Positions 7,358-16,278 of a stretch of 64,000 nucleotides of DNA are shown here, one piece after another. The notes under the pieces are model-generated. The model ran no database searches. It saw nothing but the letters and a program-made list of their open reading frames with translations, and was not told the DNA's origin. Source of the DNA: Actinopolymorpha pittospori. Its GTDB lineage: Bacteria; Actinomycetota; Actinomycetes; Propionibacteriales; Actinopolymorphaceae. The position numbers and the translations under genes are program-made. Every line of letters starts with the position of its first letter. Position 1 is the first letter of the stretch. The stretch lies in the NCBI RefSeq assembly GCF_014873875.1, contig NZ_JADBEM010000001.1, positions 9,982,001 to 10,046,000 of the forward strand. Direction: 5' to 3'.

Positions 7358-8563
7358 GTGAGGGTTGTGGCGGGCATAGACATCGCCAAGGAGTTCCACT
7401 GGGTCGCAGTGGTTGTCGTCGAAACAGGGAAGGAATTGATCTCGCGGCGGGTCGACAACGACCCCGAGGCGATCGCCGAGTTCCTCACCGAGCTCGCCCG
7501 CATCGCCGACGAACACGGCCCGGTCACGGTCGGAATCGACGTGCTGGGCGGGATCGCAGGGCTGATCACCGCGATGCTGCTCGACGCCGAGCGCCGCTTG
7601 GTGCACGTCCCCGGCCTGGCCGTGAACCGCGCCCGTCACGCCACCCGTGGCGGCGAGCACAAGTCCGACCCTCGCGACGCGCGGGTGATCGCCGACCAGC
7701 TGCGCCTGCGCAACGACTGGCGCCCGGTCATCGGTGAGGACGACCTGACCGTCGATCTCGGCCTGCTGGTGGCGCGGCGACGCGATCTGGTTGCCGAACA
7801 GACGCGTCGAATCAACCGTGCTCACGACATGCTCGCCGGCATCTTCCCTGGCCTCGAGGCAGCCCTCGACCTGACCAACCTCGCAGAGCTGCACCTGCTG
7901 GCCCGCTACGCCACACCGGCACAGATCCGGCGCGCCGGCCGCGCTCGCATCCTCACCTACCTTCGTCGCGCCGGAGTCCGCAGCGACCGAGCCGCCCGCA
8001 TCGCCACCGCGGCAGTCGACGCCGCCCAGCGGCAGAGAGCGGAAGTACCTGGCGAAGCCAGGACCGCGCAGTTCTTGCGCGAGTTCGCCGTCGACGCCAT
8101 CACCGCGCGAGGACGCATCAGTGCTGTGGAGGCTGAGATCAGCGACGTCCTCGACCGCCACCCTGATGCGGCCCTCGTCCTCAGCCTGCCGGGCATGGGG
8201 GCCACCCTCACGGCCGAATTCCTGGCTGAGGCCGGCGACCTGGCTCGATTCCCGAGCGCCGACGCGCTTGCGGCCGCGTCCGGGCTCGCCCCGGTTCTGC
8301 AGCAGTCCGGCAAGATGCACTACCTCCGCCGAGCTTCCGGCGGCGCGAGAACCCTCAAGCACATCTTCTACCGGTCGGCGTTCTGCGCCATCCAAGTCGA
8401 CCCGGTCAGCAAGGCCTACTACTCGCGAAAACGAGCCGAGGGCAAACGACACCAACAGGCCCTCATCGCCCTCGCCAGACGACGGGTAGCCGTGCTGCAT
8501 GCCATCCTGCGCACGCGCAAGCCCTACCAGGCCGGCCACACTCGAACCGCCGCCGCGGCTTGA
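7358..8563 (+). CDS. IS110-family transposase (DEDD serine recombinase-like)
   Basis: 401 residues from GTG 7358, with GGAG 5 nt upstream. The N-terminal DEDD catalytic domain begins GIDIAKEFHW and includes VGIDVLGG and HKSDPRDARVIADQLR (the DPRDA signature). The C-terminal Transposase_20 domain has LSLPGMGATLTAEFLAEAGD, the serine-bearing SGLAP segment and the late RASGGARTLKHIFYRSAF block. All expected motifs are present and there is no frameshift, so the element may still be active. The protein cuts and rejoins DNA as a tetramer with its guide RNA. The gene ends 8 bp short of the lon stop codon on the other strand. Confidence 0.95.
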   Translation: MRVVAGIDIAKEFHWVAVVVVETGKELISRRVDNDPEAIAEFLTELARIADEHGPVTVGIDVLGGIAGLITAMLLDAERRLVHVPGLAVNRARHATRGGEHKSDPRDARVIADQLRLRNDWRPVIGEDDLTVDLGLLVARRRDLVAEQTRRINRAHDMLAGIFPGLEAALDLTNLAELHLLARYATPAQIRRAGRARILTYLRRAGVRSDRAARIATAAVDAAQRQRAEVPGEARTAQFLREFAVDAITARGRISAVEAEISDVLDRHPDAALVLSLPGMGATLTAEFLAEAGDLARFPSADALAAASGLAPVLQQSGKMHYLRRASGGARTLKHIFYRSAFCAIQVDPVSKAYYSRKRAEGKRHQQALIALARRRVAVLHAILRTRKPYQAGHTRTAAAA

Positions 8564-8571
8564 CAGAAGCA

Positions 8572-10947
8572 TTAGACAGCGGCCTGGGTGCCGCTGACCT
8601 CGACCTCCTCGATGCCGTTGGCCTCGGCCGGGGTCAGCGCCCACTGCACGACCTCCGACACGTCCTCGGCCAGCCGGATCGTCAGGTCGGCGCGAACCGC
8701 CTCGGGCACGTCGTCCAGGTCGGGCTCGTTGCGCTTCGGCAGGATCACCTCGGTGAGTCCGGCCCGGTGGGCCGCCAGCAGCTTCTGCTTGACGCCACCG
8801 ATCGGCAGCACCCGCCCGGTCAGCGAGACCTCTCCGGTCATGCTCACCTCCGGCCGGACCGGACGCCCGGACAACAGCGACGCCAGGGCCGTGGTCATCG
8901 TGACACCCGCGGACGGTCCGTCCTTCGGGACCGCACCGGCCGGGACGTGCACGTGCACGCGGCTGGTCGCCAGTTCGCCGACCGGCACACCGAGGCCCGC
9001 ACCGTGGGCCCGCAGGTAGGACAGAGCGATCTGCGCGGACTCCTTCATGACGTCGCCGAGCTGACCGGTCAGGGTCAGACCTGGCTCGCCGCCCATGGTG
9101 GCGGCCTCGACGTAGAGCACGTCGCCGCCGGCACCGGTCACGGCCAGACCGGTCGCGACGCCCGGGGTCGAGCCGTCCCGAGCGGACTCGGGCAGGAACC
9201 TCGGCCGGCCGAGGTACTTCTTGACCTCCGCGGCGCCGACCGTGACAGGTCCGCTCTCCGCACCGGTCGCGAGCACCGTGGCGACCTTCCGCAGGATCTT
9301 GGCGAGCGCGCGCTCGAGGGTACGAACGCCGGCCTCCCGGGTGTAGTCGGCCGCGACCGCCCGCAGCGCCTCCTCCTCGACCGTCACGTCCTCGGGCGAG
9401 AGCGCGGCCCGCTCGAGCGCCTGCGGGAGCAGGTGGTCCCGAGCGATGGCGACCTTCTCGTCCTCGGTGTAGCCGTCGAGCGCGACGACCTCCATCCGGT
9501 CCAGCAGCGCCGGCGGGATGGTGTCGGCGACGTTCGCGGTCGCGAGGAACAGGACGTCGGACAGGTCCAGCTCGACCTCGAGGTAGTGGTCGCGGAACGT
9601 GTGGTTCTGCGCCGGGTCGAGCACCTCCAGGAGCGCCGCGGCGGGGTCGCCACGGAAGTCCGAACCGACCTTGTCCACCTCGTCGAGCAGGACGACCGGG
9701 TTCATCGAACCGGCCTCCTTGATGGCGCGGACGATGCGACCGGCCATCGCGCCCACGTAGGTACGCCGGTGACCACGGATCTCGGCCTCGTCGCGGACGC
9801 CGCCGAGGGCGACCCGGACGAACTTCCGGTCCAGGGCACGCGCCACGGACTCACCGAGGGAGGTCTTGCCGACGCCGGGCGGGCCGACCAGGGCGAGGAC
9901 CGCGCCGGAGCCACGACCGCCGACCGCCTGCAGGCCACGGTTCGCGCGCCGGCTCCGGACCGCGAGGTACTCCACGATCCGGTCCTTCACGTCGTCCAGG
10001 CCCGCGTGGTCGGCGTCCAGGACCTCACGCGCCCCGCTGATGTCGGTGGTGTCGGTCGTACGGACGTTCCACGGGAGCTCGAGGATCGTGTCCAGCCAGG
10101 TGCGGATCCAACCGGTCTCCGGCGACTGGTCGGAGCTGCGTTCGAGCTTGTCGACCTCACGAAGCGCCGCCTCGCGGACCTTCTCCGACAGGTCGGCCTT
10201 CTCCACCTGGGTGCGGTAGTCGTCGGCACCCTCGGGGTCGTCGCCGAGTTCCTTGCGGATCGCCGCGAGCTGCTGACGCAGCAGGTACTCGCGCTGTGTC
10301 TTGTCCATCGTGTCGCGGACGTCCTCGCGGATCTTCTCCGCGACCTCGAGTTCGGCCAGGTGCGCACGCGCCCACTCGAGCAGCAGCGTCAGCCGCTTGC
10401 CGGTCTCCGGCGTCTCGAGGAGCTGGACCTTCTTGTCGTTCTCCAGCCAGGACGCGTACCCGGCCGCGTCGGCCAGCTCGCTCGGGTCGTTCATCCGCTG
10501 CACGGTGTCGACGACCTGCCAGCTGCCCCGCTCGGTCAGGATCGAGACGAGGACGGACTTGTACTCGCGAGCGAGCTCACGGGTGTGTTCGTCGATCGCG
10601 GGGACGTCGAGCACGTCGGCCTCGACCCACAGGGCCGCGCCGGGGCCGTTGACCCCGACACCGACGCGGGCCCGGCCGATCGCGCGAAGGACGACGGCGG
10701 GCTTGCCGTTGGGCAGCCGCCCGGTCTGGGCGATCTCGGCCACCGCGCCGACGGCGCCGTACTTGCCGTCGAGTTGGGGTACCACGAGAAGTTGGGGAGG
10801 TGTGTCGCCGCTTGTGCCGTTCTGGGCGGCCAGGCGCGCCGCGTCCACGGCGGAGCGGCGTTCGCCGTCCAGCTCCACTGGCACGACCATGCCAGGAAGC
10901 AGAACGCTGTCGGCGAGGAAGAGCAGTGGCAGTGTCAGCTGGGTCAT
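8572..10947 (-). CDS. lon: ATP-dependent protease La (Lon)
   Basis: 791 residues from ATG 10947 (GTG 10953 is the alternative). From this start the Walker A GPPGVGKT falls at about 355-362, and the catalytic dyad lies at Ser679 (KDGPSAG) and Lys722 (GGVKQK), the same numbers as in the E. coli enzyme. An N-terminal substrate-binding domain, a long coiled-coil segment around 195-265 and the AAA+ module (Walker B VVLLDEVDK) precede the protease domain. Lon degrades misfolded and regulatory proteins in the cytosol. No HspR-type HAIR operator is evident upstream. The IS110 element lies immediately beyond the stop codon, so the natural 3' flank has been displaced and the last few residues may have been altered. 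Confidence 0.95.
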   Translation of the reverse strand: MTQLTLPLLFLADSVLLPGMVVPVELDGERRSAVDAARLAAQNGTSGDTPPQLLVVPQLDGKYGAVGAVAEIAQTGRLPNGKPAVVLRAIGRARVGVGVNGPGAALWVEADVLDVPAIDEHTRELAREYKSVLVSILTERGSWQVVDTVQRMNDPSELADAAGYASWLENDKKVQLLETPETGKRLTLLLEWARAHLAELEVAEKIREDVRDTMDKTQREYLLRQQLAAIRKELGDDPEGADDYRTQVEKADLSEKVREAALREVDKLERSSDQSPETGWIRTWLDTILELPWNVRTTDTTDISGAREVLDADHAGLDDVKDRIVEYLAVRSRRANRGLQAVGGRGSGAVLALVGPPGVGKTSLGESVARALDRKFVRVALGGVRDEAEIRGHRRTYVGAMAGRIVRAIKEAGSMNPVVLLDEVDKVGSDFRGDPAAALLEVLDPAQNHTFRDHYLEVELDLSDVLFLATANVADTIPPALLDRMEVVALDGYTEDEKVAIARDHLLPQALERAALSPEDVTVEEEALRAVAADYTREAGVRTLERALAKILRKVATVLATGAESGPVTVGAAEVKKYLGRPRFLPESARDGSTPGVATGLAVTGAGGDVLYVEAATMGGEPGLTLTGQLGDVMKESAQIALSYLRAHGAGLGVPVGELATSRVHVHVPAGAVPKDGPSAGVTMTTALASLLSGRPVRPEVSMTGEVSLTGRVLPIGGVKQKLLAAHRAGLTEVILPKRNEPDLDDVPEAVRADLTIRLAEDVSEVVQWALTPAEANGIEEVEVSGTQAAV

Positions 10948-10953
10948 GACCAC

Positions 10954-10967
10954 GACAACTGATTACA
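10954..10967 (-). promoter_or_regulatory. Possible lon -10 element with very short 5' UTR
   Basis: TGTAAT (10967-10962 on the minus strand) matches the TATAAT consensus at 5 of 6 bases and lies 14 nt before ATG 10947. No Shine-Dalgarno sequence precedes the start. That combination suggests a leaderless or nearly leaderless lon transcript; no convincing -35 element was found. Confidence 0.35.
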
Positions 10968-11612
10968 TGCTTACGAACATTCCCGAGTTCGCCTGGCGGG
11001 CGACGGTTTTCTCGTCTGGTGGAACACCGCCCGCTCCGGCCCGCATTCCACCTGGTCAGCGCGGCGCGCGATGCCGCAGCGGTGGCTCACAAGGCGGCCA
11101 TGGGGTGACCGAGCGTGGATGTTCGAGTGCCCACGGTCGTAAAAGTTGTCCACAGACTTCTCGCGGTCGACCACGGTGGGGGCCGCATACCCACTAGCGT
11201 CTTGCATATCGGTCACCGCACCGCACACACCGGTGGCCGGCGCCGAGCGGCCGTTGAACCCCCCTACCGTCCCCAATGGTCGCTCGCGAAGGCTGCGGCA
11301 CCTGAGGGCCCCCACCCGAATCAGGTCCGCGGCGACCCGCCCGCGGGAGGGGTCCCGTCCCGGCCCCTCCCGCCCGGGTCATCCAGCCCTTCGGGCCTTC
11401 CCCCGTATCGCGACGGTTTGATCGATCGATTCAGGTCAACCGGGGGGTCAATCGCGTCAGCTCGGATCAATCGACGTCAGGCCGGGATCAACCGATGTCA
11501 GGCAGGTCGATCGGGTCGAATCCGCAGTGGTGCACCACGTACCTAGCCGGATGAGTACAAGTTGAGTACTCGTGCGGATGCCCCTGGCGCGCCCGGCCAG
11601 GAAGCTGACCGA
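10968..11612. other. Intergenic region between lon and a small membrane protein
   Basis: No supportable gene. It contains the upstream region of lon, a second ~20 bp repeat array (11419-11510) and, close to the next gene, the palindrome GAGTACTC. Open frames across it have no recognisable features. Confidence 0.55.
11419..11510 (+). repeat. Array B: imperfect ~20 bp repeats related to array A
   Basis: Units read TCAGGTCAACCGGGGGGTCA, TCAGCTCGGATCAATCGACG, TCAGGCCGGGATCAACCGAT and TCAGGCAGGTCGATCGGG, each about 20-26 bp apart, preceded by GATCGATCGAT. The core TCAGGnnnGATCAnCG matches array A at 6655-6734 read on the opposite strand. Confidence 0.7.
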
Positions 11613-11978
11613 ATGACTCCCGAACGCCGTACCGCTGCGGGCAGCGGCCTCTTGTGGTGCACCGCGTTCGTCCTCGGCCCCTACCTCGTGGCCGTTCTCG
11701 CCCTGCTCGCGTGGAGTTGGCCGCACGACACGCTGCCCACCGGCCAGTGCGAGGGAATCGGTTTCGGCTGCGACCTGACCCGCCGCGACGGAGCACTCCT
11801 CCTCACCTTCATCTCGGCGCCGTTCGCGGCGCTCGCCACCGGCGTCGCCTGGCTCCTGGTGCTGGCGCTTCGGCGCGGGCCGGTGAAACGGTGGGCCGGC
11901 TCCGCGCAGGGAGCCCTGTCGGCCGCCATGGTCCTCCTCGCCGTCGCCGGCCTGCTCGTCGTGCAGGTCGCGGCCTGA
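11613..11978 (+). CDS. Small predicted membrane protein of unknown function
   Basis: 121 residues from ATG 11613, with GGAAG 8 nt upstream; an in-frame GTG at 11562 is less likely. Three hydrophobic segments are visible: about 15-33 (WCTAFVLGPYLVAVLALLAW), 60-80 (LLLTFISAPFAALATGVAWL) and 100-120 (LSAAMVLLAVAGLLVVQVAA). The first loop carries two cysteines (CEGIGFGCD) that could form a disulfide outside the membrane. I do not recognise a family. It converges on the alpha-galactosidase gene with 49 bp between stop codons. Confidence 0.6.
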   Translation: MTPERRTAAGSGLLWCTAFVLGPYLVAVLALLAWSWPHDTLPTGQCEGIGFGCDLTRRDGALLLTFISAPFAALATGVAWLLVLALRRGPVKRWAGSAQGALSAAMVLLAVAGLLVVQVAA

Positions 11979-12027
11979 CGGGGTCCGCCCACCGGCCTGT
12001 CGCGCCCCGGCCGGCCGCGCCCCCGGC

Positions 12028-13191
12028 CTACCCGGCTGCCACGACCCGGTAGAGCGCGGTCCCGTGCGCCGGAACGTTCTGCGCGAGGGACCCGCCGCCC
12101 TTCTCGGTCGTGTGGGCCCACAGGTCGCGTACCTCGTAGCTCGCGGCCTCCGGCAGACCCACCTCCGCGGCGGAGGTCGAGATGTCGGCCGCCTCGTCGG
12201 TCTCGTTGAACAACGCCACCGCGCGACTGCCGTCCGCCAGCGGCTTGACGAAGACGTGCAACCCACCCTCGGACCGGATCGGTGCTCCCTGCACGCCGAG
12301 CGGGTCCTGGTCGACCGCGATCACCTCGGTGTTGACCAGGATCTCCATCGTCTCCGGGGTGACCCTGCGCAGGTCGGAGCCGATCAGCAGGGGCGCCGCC
12401 ATGATGGCCCAGAGGCCGAAGTGCGTGCGGTACTCCGTGTCGGTCATGCCGCCGTTGCCGACCTCCAGCATGTCGGGGTCGTTCCAGTGGCCGGGCCCGG
12501 CGTACTCCGCGAGCACCATGTTCTGCTTCGTGAGCTTGAGCAGGCTCGCCCAGTTGTCGGAGATGTCGCCGGTCGTCCGCCACAGGTGACCGACGCCCTT
12601 CGCCCAGGTCCATGGGTCGTTCTGGCCCCACTCGCAGATGCTGTAGACGATCGGGCGGCCCGTCGCCACGAGCGCGTCGCGCATCCGGGTGTACCGCTGG
12701 ACCGCGTCCCGACCCTCGTTGTGGCAGTTGTCGTACTTCAGGTAGTCGACCTCGTACGACGCGAACAGAAGGGCGTCCTGCTCCTCGTGGTCGAGGGCGC
12801 CCGGGAACCCGATCGGGCTGCAGGTGTGGCTGCCCGCGCTGGTGTAGATGCCGAACTTCAGGCCCTTGGAGTGCACGTAGTCGGCGAGCGCCTTGATGCC
12901 GTGCGGGAAGCGGACCGGGTCGGGTACGAGGTCGCCGTGCTCGTCGCGCTCGGGGAGCGCCCAGCAGTCGTCGAGGTTGACGTACTCGTACCCCGCGTCC
13001 TTCAGGCCGGAGGAGACGAAGAAGTCCGCGGTCGCGAGCACCATCTCCTCGTCGAACTCCGGGCCGTCGTTCGTGGTGTTCCAGTTGTTCCAGCCCATCG
13101 GTGGCGTGGGCGCGAGGCTCAGGTCGAGGGTGCGGGACGGGCCGGTGCCTCCGGCCGGGCTGCTGGACACGGAAGGGGCGCTGTCGGGCAT
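12028..13191 (-). CDS. Glycoside hydrolase family 27 alpha-galactosidase
   Basis: 387 residues from ATG 13191, with AGGAG 8 nt upstream; the frame is open to 13263, but that stretch is a 15 bp tandem repeat. It opens with the family hallmark PPMGWNNWN, then VNLDDCW, and has the nucleophile in YLKYDNC (Asp154) and the acid/base in WRTTGDI (Asp209). A small C-terminal beta-sandwich begins near residue 290. Family activity: release of terminal alpha-1,6-linked galactose from melibiose, raffinose or galactomannan (alpha-N-acetylgalactosaminidase or arabinopyranosidase are possible alternatives). No signal peptide is present, so it should act on imported oligosaccharides in the cytoplasm. Confidence 0.93.
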   Translation of the reverse strand: MPDSAPSVSSSPAGGTGPSRTLDLSLAPTPPMGWNNWNTTNDGPEFDEEMVLATADFFVSSGLKDAGYEYVNLDDCWALPERDEHGDLVPDPVRFPHGIKALADYVHSKGLKFGIYTSAGSHTCSPIGFPGALDHEEQDALLFASYEVDYLKYDNCHNEGRDAVQRYTRMRDALVATGRPIVYSICEWGQNDPWTWAKGVGHLWRTTGDISDNWASLLKLTKQNMVLAEYAGPGHWNDPDMLEVGNGGMTDTEYRTHFGLWAIMAAPLLIGSDLRRVTPETMEILVNTEVIAVDQDPLGVQGAPIRSEGGLHVFVKPLADGSRAVALFNETDEAADISTSAAEVGLPEAASYEVRDLWAHTTEKGGGSLAQNVPAHGTALYRVVAAG

Positions 13192-13532
13192 GGGTCGACT
13201 CCTGGCACGAGCTGGCGTGGTCTGGCAGGGCACGAACTGGCAGGGCACGATCTGGTGGGGCACACGAGCGGCGGAACGGACGCGGCCGTACGACGTCCAA
13301 CCGGCATCGTCCGGGTTCGGACGCGGCCCTAGCTAGGTTCGCGACCCGAACCGGTCACACCCGCCACCGCTCCCCCGCGGGTGTTCCGCGAGCCGAGCCA
13401 CGCGACCACCTCGGACCAACCTCGGACCGTCGCGGACCCCGCGGTCGACGCGCAGAGGTGGCGGTAACGCGGGTGACCGGAGACCCCTGCGGCGACTACG
13501 ATCAGCGTGCCGATCTTTGGAGGTCAGTCCCC
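13192..13532. other. Divergent intergenic region
   Basis: Apart from the 15 bp repeats at 13223-13267 and the ribosome binding sites of the two flanking genes I see nothing specific; promoters for both the galactosidase and the plus-strand membrane protein must lie here. Confidence 0.5.
13223..13267. repeat. Three tandem 15 bp repeats upstream of the alpha-galactosidase
   Basis: Units CTGGCAGGGCACGAA, CTGGCAGGGCACGAT and CTGGTGGGGCACACG lie end to end. Being multiples of three they keep the upstream frame of the galactosidase open, which is why a longer but probably untranslated N-terminus seems available. Confidence 0.75.
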
Positions 13533-13919
13533 ATGTCAGGCAACCCCGATCTGTCCGCTACCCCCACCACGCTCCGCCCGCTCGGGCCGCCGCCTCCGGC
13601 GCCCAAGCCGGGCTACCACTGGGCAGCTGCGCTGGTCGGCATCTGCCTGGTGATCGGCATCGTCACGCTCTCGGTCGGGCTCTTCAACCTGCCCTGGGAC
13701 CCGGTCCGCGCCGGTGGTTGGGCGTTCGCGCTCTCGCTGATGTTCCTCGTGCCGTGCGCGATCATGGTCCTGCTGATCAGCTGGGCCGTGATCGCCGTGA
13801 TGCGCCGCGCCGGGGCACGCACCTGGCCGGGGATCCTGCAGGCACTACCCGCCGTCGTGCTGGTGCTCGGACTGCTCCTGCTGCTCGCCTCCTGGCTGTT
13901 CAACAACCCGGAGAGCTGA
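13533..13919 (+). CDS. Predicted three-helix membrane protein of unknown function
   Basis: 128 residues from ATG 13533, preceded by GGAGG 9 nt upstream. A Pro-rich cytoplasmic N-terminus (residues 1-28) leads to three membrane helices: about 30-52 (WAAALVGICLVIGIVTLSV), 63-90 (WAFALSLMFLVPCAIMVLL) and 103-122 (ALPAVVLVLGLLLLLASWLF). No family recognised. It converges on purL across a strong hairpin. Confidence 0.65.
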   Translation: MSGNPDLSATPTTLRPLGPPPPAPKPGYHWAAALVGICLVIGIVTLSVGLFNLPWDPVRAGGWAFALSLMFLVPCAIMVLLISWAVIAVMRRAGARTWPGILQALPAVVLVLGLLLLLASWLFNNPES

Positions 13920-13934
13920 CCCACCACAGCGCGA

Positions 13935-13968
13935 GGCGCCGGCCCCCCACGAGGAGGAAGCCGGCGCC
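13935..13968. terminator. Bidirectional terminator hairpin between convergent genes
   Basis: Perfect arms GGCGCCGGC (13935-13943) and GCCGGCGCC (13960-13968) with a 16 nt loop lie between the membrane-protein stop (13919) and the purL stop (14008), so one stem can serve both convergent transcripts. Confidence 0.6.
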
Positions 13969-14007
13969 ACCGTCACGTTCGGGCCAGGTCGCCGGCCCGC
14001 TCGTCAC

Positions 14008-16278
14008 TCAGGACTCGAACAGCTCCGGCAGTGGCCGGGCCCAGGCGGTCCGGAGTTCGTCGAGAGGTACGTCGAAGAGTCCGTCGACCTTCAGCGTCGC
14101 GTCCGCACCCGAGGACCCGACCGTTCCGATCCGGGCGACCGGCACGCCGATGCGCTCGCAGAGTTCGACGAAGCGGGCTTCCTCCTCCGGACCGACCGCG
14201 ACCACCGCACGAGCGGCCGACTCGCTGAACAGCGCGACGAACGGGTCCGCACCCCCCGGGAGCACGACCTCGACACCGTGACCGGCGCGCAGGCTGCCCT
14301 CGACCAGCACCTGGGCGAGCCCCCCGTCGGACAGGTCGTGCGCGGCCAGCACCAGGCCGTTCGCGGCGGCGTCCACGAGGACGTCGGCCAACCGGCGTTC
14401 GGCCTCGAGATCCACCCGCGGCGGCAGCCCACCGAGGTGCCCGTGCACGACGTGCGCCCACTCCGAACCGCCGAACTCCGGCTCGGTCGTCCCGAGCAGG
14501 TAGAGAGCGGACCCCGGGGTGCTCCAGCCCTGCCGGACCCGGCGAGTGACGTCGTCGGTGACGCCGAGGACACCCACGACCGGCGTCGGCAGGATCGCCT
14601 GCGCACCGGTCTGGTTGTAGAAACTCACGTTGCCGCCGGTCACCGGCAGCCCGAGGATCCGGCACGCGTCCGCGAGACCCTGCGTCGCCTGCTCGAACTG
14701 CCACATCACCGCCGGGTCCTCCGGGGACCCGAAGTTGAGGCAGTCCGTCACGGCCAGCGGGCGGGCGCCGCTCACGGCGACGTTGCGGTAGGCCTCGGCG
14801 AGCGCGAGCTGGGTGCCGGTGTAGGGGTCGAGCTTGGTGAAGCGGCCGTTGCAGTCGGTCGCGAGCGCGACGCCGAGCGTCGAGTCGTCGGCCAGCCGCA
14901 CCATGCCGGCGTCGTCGGGCTGGGCGAGCACGGTGTTGCCGAGGACGTAGCGGTCGTACTGGTCGGTGACCCAGGACCGGTCGGCGAGGTTGCTCGAGCC
15001 CACGAGCCGCAGCAGCGTCGCCCGCAGCTCCTCGGCGGAGGCGGGGCGCGGCAGCGCGTCGGGAACGTCGGCCTGGAGGGTGTCCTGCCAGTCCGGACGG
15101 GCCAGCGGCCGGTGGTAGACGGGACCCTCGTGGGCGACGGTCCGCGGTGGCACGTCGACCACGGTCTCGCCGTGCCAGCCGATGGTGAGCCGGCCGGAGT
15201 CGTCGACCTCACCGATCACCGTCGCGGGCACGTCCCACTTCTCGCAGATCGCGAGGAACCGGTCGACGTCGGCGGGCGTGACGACCGCCATCATGCGCTC
15301 CTGCGACTCGCTCATCAGGATCTCCTCCGGCGCGAGGGAGGAGTCGCGCAGGGGGACCCGGTCGAGCCAGACCCGCATGCCGCCCTCGCCCGCCGAGGCG
15401 AGCTCGGAGGTCGCGCAGGACAGGCCGGCACCGCCGAGGTCCTGGATGCCGACCACGATGCCCGCCGCGAACAGCTCCAGCGTGCACTCGATCAGCAGCT
15501 TCTCCATGAAGGGGTCGCCGACCTGCACCGAGGGCCGTTTCGCCGGGCCGTCGGCGTCGAAGGTCTCACTCGCCAGCACGGACACGCCGCCGATGCCGTC
15601 GCCACCGGTCCGCGCGCCGTAGAGGATCACCTGGTTGCCGACGCCCGCGGCCTTGGCGAGGTGCAGGTCCTCGTGCTTCAGCACACCGACGCAGAGGGCG
15701 TTGACCAGGGGGTTTCCGGCGTACGACGGATCGAACACGACCTCGCCACCGATGTTGGGCAGGCCGAGGCAGTTGCCGTAGCCGCCCACGCCGGCGACCA
15801 CGCCGGGGAGCACCCGGTGGGTGTCGGGGGCGTCGGCGGACCCGAACCGTAGCGAGTCCATCACCGCGATCGGCCGGGCTCCCATCGCCAGGATGTCGCG
15901 GACGATGCCGCCCACGCCGGTCGCCGCGCCCTGGTAGGGCTCGACGTAGCTCGGGTGGTTGTGCGACTCGATCTTGAAGGTGACGGCGTAGCCCTCACCG
16001 ACGTCGACGACTCCCGCCTGCTCCCCGATCCCGGCGAGCAGCTTGCCCCGGTGGGTCTCGGCCGGAAGGTCGCCGAACTTGCTCAGGTGGATCTTGCTGG
16101 ACTTGTAGGAGCAGTGCTCGCTCCACATGACGGAGTACATCGCCAGCTCACAGCTGGTCGGCCGACGGCCGAGGATCTCCCGGATCCGGGCGTACTCGTC
16201 GTCCTTCAGCCCGAGCTCGGCGTAGGGCTGCGCGACGTCGGGGTTCTCCGCGGCGTGCTTCACGGTGTCGACGGTCAC
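14008..16278 (-). CDS. purL: Phosphoribosylformylglycinamidine synthase subunit PurL
   Basis: 756 residues. The start region (YAELGLKDDEYARIREILG) and SVMWSEHCSYKSSKIHL are typical of the small, actinobacterial-type PurL. The ATP-grasp-like ligase domains are duplicated, with PYQGAATGVGGIVRDI in the first half and TDCLNFGSPEDPAVMWQFEQ and PVTGGNVSFYNQTG in the second. PurL uses ATP and ammonia delivered by PurQ through the PurS scaffold to convert FGAR to FGAM (step 4 of IMP synthesis). Normally purS-purQ-purL are contiguous; here purQ ends 5.7 kb upstream and a plus-strand cluster lies between them. Nothing suggests loss of function. Confidence 0.97.
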   Translation of the reverse strand: MTVDTVKHAAENPDVAQPYAELGLKDDEYARIREILGRRPTSCELAMYSVMWSEHCSYKSSKIHLSKFGDLPAETHRGKLLAGIGEQAGVVDVGEGYAVTFKIESHNHPSYVEPYQGAATGVGGIVRDILAMGARPIAVMDSLRFGSADAPDTHRVLPGVVAGVGGYGNCLGLPNIGGEVVFDPSYAGNPLVNALCVGVLKHEDLHLAKAAGVGNQVILYGARTGGDGIGGVSVLASETFDADGPAKRPSVQVGDPFMEKLLIECTLELFAAGIVVGIQDLGGAGLSCATSELASAGEGGMRVWLDRVPLRDSSLAPEEILMSESQERMMAVVTPADVDRFLAICEKWDVPATVIGEVDDSGRLTIGWHGETVVDVPPRTVAHEGPVYHRPLARPDWQDTLQADVPDALPRPASAEELRATLLRLVGSSNLADRSWVTDQYDRYVLGNTVLAQPDDAGMVRLADDSTLGVALATDCNGRFTKLDPYTGTQLALAEAYRNVAVSGARPLAVTDCLNFGSPEDPAVMWQFEQATQGLADACRILGLPVTGGNVSFYNQTGAQAILPTPVVGVLGVTDDVTRRVRQGWSTPGSALYLLGTTEPEFGGSEWAHVVHGHLGGLPPRVDLEAERRLADVLVDAAANGLVLAAHDLSDGGLAQVLVEGSLRAGHGVEVVLPGGADPFVALFSESAARAVVAVGPEEEARFVELCERIGVPVARIGTVGSSGADATLKVDGLFDVPLDELRTAWARPLPELFES

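Larger units (their letters stand above)
7110..8571 (+). mobile_element. IS110-family insertion sequence (boundaries approximate)
   Basis: The element consists of a ~200-250 bp non-coding left part and one transposase gene. IS110 elements lack long terminal inverted repeats and usually make no or tiny target duplications, so the exact ends cannot be read from one copy. The right end must lie in the 8 bp between the transposase stop (8563) and the lon stop codon (8572-8574), or inside the last codons of lon. The left limit of 7110 is a guess, set between the last spacer hairpin and the putative bridge RNA. Confidence 0.7.

Noticed and set aside
8560..10962. An 800-codon open frame on the plus strand opposite lon
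   Set aside because: It mirrors lon exactly, is rich in Arg, Gly, Asp and Leu from reversed codons, and shows no domain. Long antisense frames are expected at this GC content.
13192..13263. Longer N-terminus of the alpha-galactosidase as a signal peptide
   Set aside because: The extension is a 15 bp tandem repeat coding for VPCQ-type units, has no hydrophobic core, and a good ribosome binding site precedes the inner ATG.
14278..15852. A 524-codon plus-strand frame opposite purL
   Set aside because: Antisense shadow of a complete, well-matched purL.
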